Shown piece by piece: positions 13,338-17,568 of a DNA stretch of 17,568 nucleotides (position 1 is the stretch's first letter; the number at the start of each line of letters is the position of its first letter). The notes under the pieces are model-generated. The model did no database searches. It saw only the letters and a program-made list of their open reading frames with translations, and had not been told where the DNA came from. This DNA is from Anaerolineaceae bacterium UBA5365. GTDB lineage: Bacteria; Chloroflexota; Anaerolineae; Anaerolineales; Anaerolineaceae. The position numbers and the translations under genes were made by a program. Location of the stretch: positions 26,186 through 43,753 of the forward strand of contig DHPL01000009.1 of the NCBI GenBank assembly GCA_002407905.1. The letters run 5' to 3'.

Positions 13338-15020
13338 ATGAACCCCAAGTCATTTAACTTGCCCAGCCCCGAAGAGCGCCACCGCTTACTGCGCTCTCCC
13401 GTGGATGGCAAAGGCCTGAAATTGCTGGTGGAAGCAGGCCTGGCCTGGCTGATGACCAACCAACAGCACGTTAATTCACTGAATGTCTTCCCGGTTCCCG
13501 ATGGGGACACCGGTACGAATATGGTGCTCACCATGCAGGCTGCGGTGGACGAGACCGAAAACAAGCTCACCCGCAACGTGGGCCAGATGATGCACAACTT
13601 TGCCCAGGGCGCCCTGATGGGCGCGCGGGGCAATTCCGGGGTGATCCTCTCGCAGATTTGGCGCGGTTTTTCCCGCGGTTTGGACAACCTGCCCACCATG
13701 GACACGGCACAGTTTGCCAATGCCATGGTTGAGGCGCGCAACACGGCTTACAAAGGCGTGGTGCGCCCGGTGGAAGGCACCATTCTGACCGTGATGAAGG
13801 ATATGACAAGCGCGGCTGAACATGCCAGCACCGCGAACAAGACTTTAGCAGAGGCTTTGGCCGAGGTTGTTAAGGCCGGGGATGAGAGCGTGGCCCGCAC
13901 GCCGGACCTGCTGCCGATCCTGCGCCAGGCAGGCGTGGTGGATTCGGGCGGCAAGGGGCTTTTCTACATATTCGAGGGCATGCTGCGCCTGATCCAGGGG
14001 CAGGCCCTGGATGTTTCCAATGCCGTAATCAAACCCCTTTCAGAACTGGACCTCAGCCATACGATGGAACAGGTGGAAGAGGGCCAGGATTACGAAGTGG
14101 TCATCGATTTTGAACCCAACGCAGGGTTTAGTCTGGAAGATTACTACGCAGGCCTCGAGGGCCTGGGCACTTCCATCCAGGTGGGCGAAGGCGATGGTAT
14201 CTACCGCATGCACATCCATACCGAGCTGGAGAAGCGCTACGAGCCGGTTGCTTACACCGAGACGCTGGGCGTGGTCAAAAAGATCATGATGGAAAACCTC
14301 CAGGAACAGATGGATGCCCGCAGTCAGGCCGCTGAAAGCCTGAACCTCAACCCGGTCAACCCGAACGAGGTAGCTGTGGTGGCTGTATCACCAGGCAAGG
14401 GCCTGAGCCAGATCTTCGCCAGCCTGGGGGCAAACGCCATCGTGGCCGGCGGTCAAACGATGAACCCCAGTGTGCGGGATATCGTGGCAGCTTTCCGGGA
14501 TTTACCTACCGATAAAGTGATCATCCTGCCGAATAACAAAAATGTTTTTTTGGCAGCGCAGAATGCTGTGAAAGTGAGCCCCAAGCATGTGCGCGTGATC
14601 CCTTCGCGCAATGCCCCTCAGGGTTTCGCGGCGATGCTGCGCCTGGTGCCGGATGCCAGCCTGGACGAAAACGAGGCGGCGATGATCGAGGCGATCGAAG
14701 AAGTGCATACCGGTGAGATCACGGTTTCCACCCGCAGTGTTGAGATCGATGGCGTGGATGTGGAAAAAGGCGAAGTGATCGCGCTTTTCGACGGCAAATT
14801 AGTGGCATCGGCACGGACGATGGACGAAGCGCTGCAAAAGCTCTTTACCGCGGCCGATCTCGCGCGCTTTGAAAGGATCACCTTCTTCTACGGCGAGGAA
14901 ATGCAGGCTGCCCAGGTGAACAAAGTGGCCGACTCCGTCCGCGCGCAGTTCCCCATGCACGAGATTGAAGTGCATTCTGGCGGCCAGCCGCATTACAATT
15001 ACATTATTGCTTTTGAATAA
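13338..15020 (+). CDS. fakA: DhaL/DAK2-domain protein, FakA (YloV) family fatty-acid kinase
   Basis: In Staphylococcus FakA phosphorylates fatty acids held by a FakB (DegV) carrier. This 560-aa protein has the whole family layout. The N-terminal DhaL ATP-binding domain carries VPDGDTGTNM (53-62, Asp55 and Asp57) and GARGNSGVILSQ (95-106), with VDSGGKGL at 201-208. A middle domain has MHIHTE (291-296). The C-terminal domain ends in GGQPHYNYIIAFE, typical of YloV. GGAG lies 4 nt before the ATG. It closes the yloU operon, and an intrinsic terminator follows 16 bp after its stop. No degV/fakB gene is next to it, so the carrier must be elsewhere if the enzyme works as in Staphylococcus. Confidence 0.9.
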   Translation: MNPKSFNLPSPEERHRLLRSPVDGKGLKLLVEAGLAWLMTNQQHVNSLNVFPVPDGDTGTNMVLTMQAAVDETENKLTRNVGQMMHNFAQGALMGARGNSGVILSQIWRGFSRGLDNLPTMDTAQFANAMVEARNTAYKGVVRPVEGTILTVMKDMTSAAEHASTANKTLAEALAEVVKAGDESVARTPDLLPILRQAGVVDSGGKGLFYIFEGMLRLIQGQALDVSNAVIKPLSELDLSHTMEQVEEGQDYEVVIDFEPNAGFSLEDYYAGLEGLGTSIQVGEGDGIYRMHIHTELEKRYEPVAYTETLGVVKKIMMENLQEQMDARSQAAESLNLNPVNPNEVAVVAVSPGKGLSQIFASLGANAIVAGGQTMNPSVRDIVAAFRDLPTDKVIILPNNKNVFLAAQNAVKVSPKHVRVIPSRNAPQGFAAMLRLVPDASLDENEAAMIEAIEEVHTGEITVSTRSVEIDGVDVEKGEVIALFDGKLVASARTMDEALQKLFTAADLARFERITFFYGEEMQAAQVNKVADSVRAQFPMHEIEVHSGGQPHYNYIIAFE

Positions 15021-15036
15021 CAAATCAGAGAGAAGC

Positions 15037-15071
15037 GCGCCAGCCCCCATGGGAGCTGGCGCTGTTTATTT
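15037..15071 (+). terminator. Intrinsic terminator after fakA
   Basis: GCGCCAGC and GCTGGCGC (15037-15044, 15055-15062) make an 8-bp perfect stem around a 10-nt loop, followed by TGTTTATTT. It lies between convergent genes. Read leftward it is followed by a weaker pyrimidine stretch, so it may also serve the minus-strand flavodoxin genes. Confidence 0.8.
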
Positions 15072-15097
15072 AAAGAACCAGAAGTCTTAGCTGCAGG

Positions 15098-15703
15098 TCA
15101 GGGGTTATCCGATTTCGGATCGAATTTCCAATCCAGGTCGCGCGGTTTGAGCCCGTTTTGGCGGGCCTGGTAGCGCCAACCCATTTCGGCCGTGGCCTTG
15201 TAAGCCCACCGGGGGAATGGCGGTTGGTAATAAATAAAGTTATCTGTAGCATGGGTTTCCAGAACTGCTTGCGCGAGTTGTTTGATCACAGATGGTTCGG
15301 GCAGCTGTGAGCTCCCGCCCCCGGCGCCGATCCCCAGCCCCGCACCGAAAATGGCACCTTGGGCTTCAGCCCAAAATTTAAGCATGCCCAGGGCATGTTT
15401 GGCCTGGCTGCCTTCGTAAAACCCACAGTTGACGATGCCGAAGACCATGCGGGGTTTGAGTATGCCCTCGAGGGCTAATAAATTCTGTGCAAAGTGCGAC
15501 GGGAGACCGTCTACATAAAGGGGTAGTGAGAACACAATCCGCTCAGCTCTAGTTAGATCGTCCAGAACCTCGGGTGAAATGTTCCAGGTGTTCAGCTGAA
15601 ACCGCAGGATCTCTTCACCGGCTAGATGCTTTTCCAAAAAATCGAGCAGGACGCCGCTGTTACTTCCATTTTTCTTGGGGCTGCCATTCACCAGGGCGAT
15701 CAT
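15098..15703 (-). CDS. Flavodoxin-like NAD(P)H/FMN oxidoreductase family protein, P-loop-bearing partner
   Basis: A 201-aa protein with a flavodoxin-like start: strand MIALVNGSP followed by the FMN phosphate loop GSPKKNGSNSG (7-17). The second loop region SLPLYVDGLPSH (59-70) and VNCGFYEGS (92-100) also fit flavin-binding families. A glycine-rich stretch GAGLGIGAGGGSS lies near 120-132. No C-x2-C cluster is seen. GGAGG lies about 7 nt before the ATG, which overlaps the stop of the preceding gene (ATGA, 4 bp). I recall similar two-gene pairs in Clostridia, with no firm function. The substrate is unknown; a heterodimer with its neighbour is inferred. Confidence 0.8.
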   Translation of the reverse strand: MIALVNGSPKKNGSNSGVLLDFLEKHLAGEEILRFQLNTWNISPEVLDDLTRAERIVFSLPLYVDGLPSHFAQNLLALEGILKPRMVFGIVNCGFYEGSQAKHALGMLKFWAEAQGAIFGAGLGIGAGGGSSQLPEPSVIKQLAQAVLETHATDNFIYYQPPFPRWAYKATAEMGWRYQARQNGLKPRDLDWKFDPKSDNP

Positions 15704-16197
15704 TTTGCCACCTCCATGACCAGGTCTGAGACATTCTCGTAGAAATGAACCTCAGGTTGCGGCGTATTGCAATTTACCGCCATCGCAAGGGCCCATCCAA
15801 GGGCTAAATCTTTCTCGGCAGGTCCAGCGGAACCATAAAAGCGAAACACAAGCTTAAAACTTTGCGGGTAGCGCTCCTTATGGTGCATCTCTCCGTTGCG
15901 GATGGCAAAGTAGGGATGGAAAAATGGAAGGCAGCGATCGATAAGCCGTTTGACCATCGGAGAAGGGCCGCCATGGAATAATTTGGTTACGATTATCAGG
16001 CGTTCAGCTTGACTCAGTTTGTGGGGGATAGCGTAACCCTCGTCCTTAAGCTTGCAGCGCCCGGGGGTTTTCACCCAGCAGTCAAAGCAACCCTCACAAT
16101 AGTGCAGCCGAGTATTTGGGCCAAAAGCGATGTGCGTATTTAACCAGGGAAGCGTACTGAAGCTTTGTTCATCGAGGTCGTGTAAGATCAGGTCCAT
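15700..16197 (-). CDS. Flavodoxin-like protein lacking the N-terminal FMN loop, cysteine-rich
   Basis: A 165-aa protein related to NADPH-dependent FMN reductases. It has CEGCFDCWVKTPGRC (34-48, Cys34, 37, 40 and 48) followed by KLKDEG, then FHGGPSPMVKRLIDRCLPFF and RNGEMHHKERY. The usual GSPR-type phosphate loop at the N-terminus is absent; the start reads MDLILHDLDEQSF. AGGAAAGG lies 7 nt before the ATG and a strong promoter precedes it. It is the first gene of the two-gene unit and overlaps the loop-bearing partner by 4 bp. The cysteines could hold a metal or Fe-S centre or be redox-active. The divergent TetR gene suggests induction by a small molecule. Confidence 0.78.
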   Translation of the reverse strand: MDLILHDLDEQSFSTLPWLNTHIAFGPNTRLHYCEGCFDCWVKTPGRCKLKDEGYAIPHKLSQAERLIIVTKLFHGGPSPMVKRLIDRCLPFFHPYFAIRNGEMHHKERYPQSFKLVFRFYGSAGPAEKDLALGWALAMAVNCNTPQPEVHFYENVSDLVMEVAK

Positions 16198-16222
16198 GTG
16201 CTTGCCTTTCCTAACTGTATAG

Positions 16223-16250
16223 ATTACACTGTAAACATTATTAGTATAAA
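16223..16250 (+). promoter_or_regulatory. Possible promoter of the tetR-family gene
   Basis: ATTACA (16223-16228), a 16-bp spacer and TATAAA (16245-16250). Its -10 overlaps that of the divergent flavodoxin promoter. Transcription would begin near 16257, only a few bases before the possible start codons. Confidence 0.4.
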
Positions 16251-16268
16251 GGGTTTTGTTTACGGTGT
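16224..16268. promoter_or_regulatory. Operator-like inverted repeats for the TetR regulator
   Basis: TTACACTGTAA (16224-16234) is a perfect 11-bp palindrome. ACACTGTAAAC (16226-16236) and GTTTACGGTGT (16258-16268) are inverted copies with 10 of 11 bases matching, centres 32 bp apart (about three helical turns). The right copy covers the flavodoxin -35 and the tetR start; the left copy lies at the flavodoxin transcription start and the probable tetR -35. Binding by the TetR protein is inferred. Confidence 0.55.
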
Positions 16269-16271
16269 CAA
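16243..16271 (-). promoter_or_regulatory. Strong sigma-70 promoter of the flavodoxin pair
   Basis: A perfect -35 TTGACA (16266-16271), a 17-bp spacer and TATACT (16243-16248) on the minus strand. The start is expected near 16236, giving a leader of about 40 nt. Operator-like half sites cover both its -35 and its transcription start. Confidence 0.8.
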
Positions 16272-16873
16272 CATCTAATAAACATCAAAAATATCACCAC
16301 GACGATTTGGAGCGCTGTTTGCTGGATAAAGCCTTGCAAATCCTGGATGCCGAGGGGTTCGAGGCACTGACCCTGAGACGCGTTGCCCGGGATTGCGGCG
16401 TCAGCCACATGGCACCTTACCGGCACTATGCGAATAAGGACGCCTTAGTTCAGGCTGTCTTGGGGCAAGTGATGCAGTCTTTTTCCAATGCCCAAGCCGC
16501 CGCGCTGACGCAGGCGAGCGACGCCCGGGGGCAATTACTGGCCCTGGGGAGGGCGTATCTGCAATTTTTCCTGGAACACCCGGGGTACCTGGATGTTTTT
16601 CATTATCAGCCGGCAGACAAGCCGCGCAGCTTTGAACTTCTGATCCACAATACCGGCCAGCCTGAAACTTGGGAGGCGCTCCAGCCGCTGGTTCAAACGA
16701 TCTCAGCAATATTTCCGGGCGAGAGCATGCCAGAGACCATGCAGCGGGTCTATTTTTACTGGTTTATGATCCATGGCTGCACTACCTTGGTGGGTGATCT
16801 GGCGCCTGAGGACCACGAGCAAGCCTTGAAACTGATCGAAGCCGTGGTGTTTACCAGTTTGCCCAGAAAGTAG
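16265..16873 (+). CDS. TetR/AcrR-family transcriptional regulator
   Basis: A 202-aa repressor-type protein. The N-terminal TetR domain is clear: YHHDDLERCLLDKALQILD, then the helix-turn-helix LTLRRVARDCGVSHMAPYRH and YANKDALVQAV. The C-terminal helical part (about 80-202) is the ligand and dimer region; its WFMIHGCTTLVG resembles the later part of the TetR_C-type domains. The start is unsure: GTG at 16265 is favoured (AAAGGG 11 nt upstream, and the family start near KYHH), while TTG at 16256 is in frame and adds three residues. It is divergent to the flavodoxin pair and probably represses it and itself. Confidence 0.9.
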   Translation: MSTSNKHQKYHHDDLERCLLDKALQILDAEGFEALTLRRVARDCGVSHMAPYRHYANKDALVQAVLGQVMQSFSNAQAAALTQASDARGQLLALGRAYLQFFLEHPGYLDVFHYQPADKPRSFELLIHNTGQPETWEALQPLVQTISAIFPGESMPETMQRVYFYWFMIHGCTTLVGDLAPEDHEQALKLIEAVVFTSLPRK

Positions 16874-16911
16874 TCAACTTGATACCTCAGCTTAAACCTT
16901 TCCAAAGCAGC

Positions 16912-16939
16912 TTGCCATAGCGCCTGGCTGCGTTATGAT
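16912..16939 (+). promoter_or_regulatory. Promoter of recG (leaderless-type)
   Basis: TTGCCA (16912-16917), a 16-bp spacer and TATGAT (16934-16939). Transcription is expected at about 16946, which is the first base of the recG GTG. No Shine-Dalgarno sequence precedes that codon. Confidence 0.6.
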
Positions 16940-16945
16940 TGCGTT

Positions 16946-17568
16946 GTGGATAGCGCTGATAAGTTAAAAACTTTTCTGAGCAAGGTATTTCTGCTGGAAG
17001 CTCAGAAAGGCTTCGAGAACAATGCCGTGATGGGCGGCTTTGGTAAGTACGCCGAAAATTGGCCGGCACAGGCGCGTGAAGCCGGTGTGGCGGAGCCAAC
17101 GCTGCGCCGGGTGAGTGATATGCTCAGGACCTACGCGGATGGAGACGTTTCCTCGCGCCGCAATTTGTTGGCAGCAATGGGCAGCTTGCTGGCCTTGCCG
17201 GGCATGGAAGCCCTGCCGCAACCCAAGCAGGCAGCCTTGCCCATCGAAACAAAACCTGCCAGAAAAGGCCGGACCAGCAGCAAGGCTAAAACAACCGCGT
17301 CTCAGGAAAGCCCTCTGGAAGGCGCTGCACGGACCAAACGGCCCAAGCGGGCGAAAGCGGAGAAAAAAACAGCGCCGGTCAGCAACCCGATCGCCCGTAA
17401 CCTGGTGAGCGAGCAAGTAGAAGGGCTGGATGCCTCAGTCAGCGTGATTCGCGGCGTGGGCGATAAACAAGCACGCAACCTGCAGAAACTGGGCATCGCC
17501 CAGGTGCGCGATTTGCTTTACCACTTTCCCCGCCGCTATGTGGATTATTCCCAGCTAAAGCCCATCGC
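16946..17568 (+). CDS. recG: ATP-dependent DNA helicase RecG (5' part; continues past the window)
   Basis: RecG remodels stalled replication forks and Holliday junctions. Only about 207 residues are present, so the helicase motifs lie outside. The wedge domain begins with VIRGVGDKQARNLQKLGI and LLYHFPRRYVDYSQLKPI, which is the RecG signature. About 160 residues precede it: a helical part (LKTFLSKVFLLEAQKGFENN, then AVMGGFGKYAENW) like that of cyanobacterial and Chloroflexi RecG, then a basic, Lys/Ala-rich linker (about 95-145). The start GTG at 16946 is the only plausible in-frame start after the upstream stop at 16880. Call is firm from the wedge motif. Confidence 0.9.
   Translation, partial: MDSADKLKTFLSKVFLLEAQKGFENNAVMGGFGKYAENWPAQAREAGVAEPTLRRVSDMLRTYADGDVSSRRNLLAAMGSLLALPGMEALPQPKQAALPIETKPARKGRTSSKAKTTASQESPLEGAARTKRPKRAKAEKKTAPVSNPIARNLVSEQVEGLDASVSVIRGVGDKQARNLQKLGIAQVRDLLYHFPRRYVDYSQLKPI

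Noticed and set aside
13313..13954. Minus-strand ORFs opposite fakA
   Set aside because: They are shadows of the strongly conserved DhaL domain on the plus strand.
16887..17416. Minus-strand ORFs antisense to the start of recG
   Set aside because: The plus-strand frame from GTG 16946 runs open into the RecG wedge motif to the window edge; the antisense frames show no family features.

Overview
The window looks like a chromosomal segment from a moderately GC-rich bacterium, most likely a Chloroflexota (Anaerolineae-like) member. This rests on the mixture of gene families and is an inference. The division/cell-wall cluster lies near genes also seen in Firmicutes (YloU/YloV pair), a four-cysteine L28, and a RecG with an N-terminal extension of the kind I associate with Cyanobacteria and Chloroflexi. 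No sequence search was possible. No tRNA, rRNA, CRISPR array or insertion sequence was seen.

Region 1 (1-8477, minus strand) is a compact dcw operon: mraZ, rsmH, an ftsL-like gene, ftsI (class B PBP), murF, mraY, murD and ftsW (cut by the left edge). Most junctions overlap or are 1 bp apart, so translation is probably coupled. murE is missing from its usual place between ftsI and murF. The operon starts at a clear sigma-70 promoter, followed at once by four 10-bp-spaced repeats that resemble MraZ boxes. A strong hairpin lies between these and the mraZ ribosome site; read on the plus strand it is an intrinsic terminator.

Region 2 (8680-10470, plus strand) is divergent. It encodes a tail-anchored Ser/Thr protein kinase of unusual, non-RD type, translationally coupled to ribulose-phosphate 3-epimerase (rpe). 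The kinase appears to be read from a leaderless mRNA.

Region 3 (10501-12527, minus strand) encodes an ECF-type sigma factor and, overlapping it by 11 bp, a single-pass membrane protein with a large outer domain that probably acts as its anti-sigma factor. A hairpin reaches into the sigma factor's ribosome site.

Region 4 (12604-15071) holds rpmB (L28, minus) and, divergently, a yloU-like Asp23 gene and a fakA/yloV-like DhaL-domain gene, ending at an intrinsic terminator. The rpmB and yloU promoters appear to overlap and fire through a shared palindrome.

Region 5 (15098-16873) is a self-contained cassette: two overlapping flavodoxin-like genes (minus) and a divergent TetR regulator, with operator-like repeats across both promoters. 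It sits between yloV and recG, which are close neighbours in Firmicutes such as Bacillus. The start of recG (16946 to the right edge) closes the window, again with a leaderless-type start.
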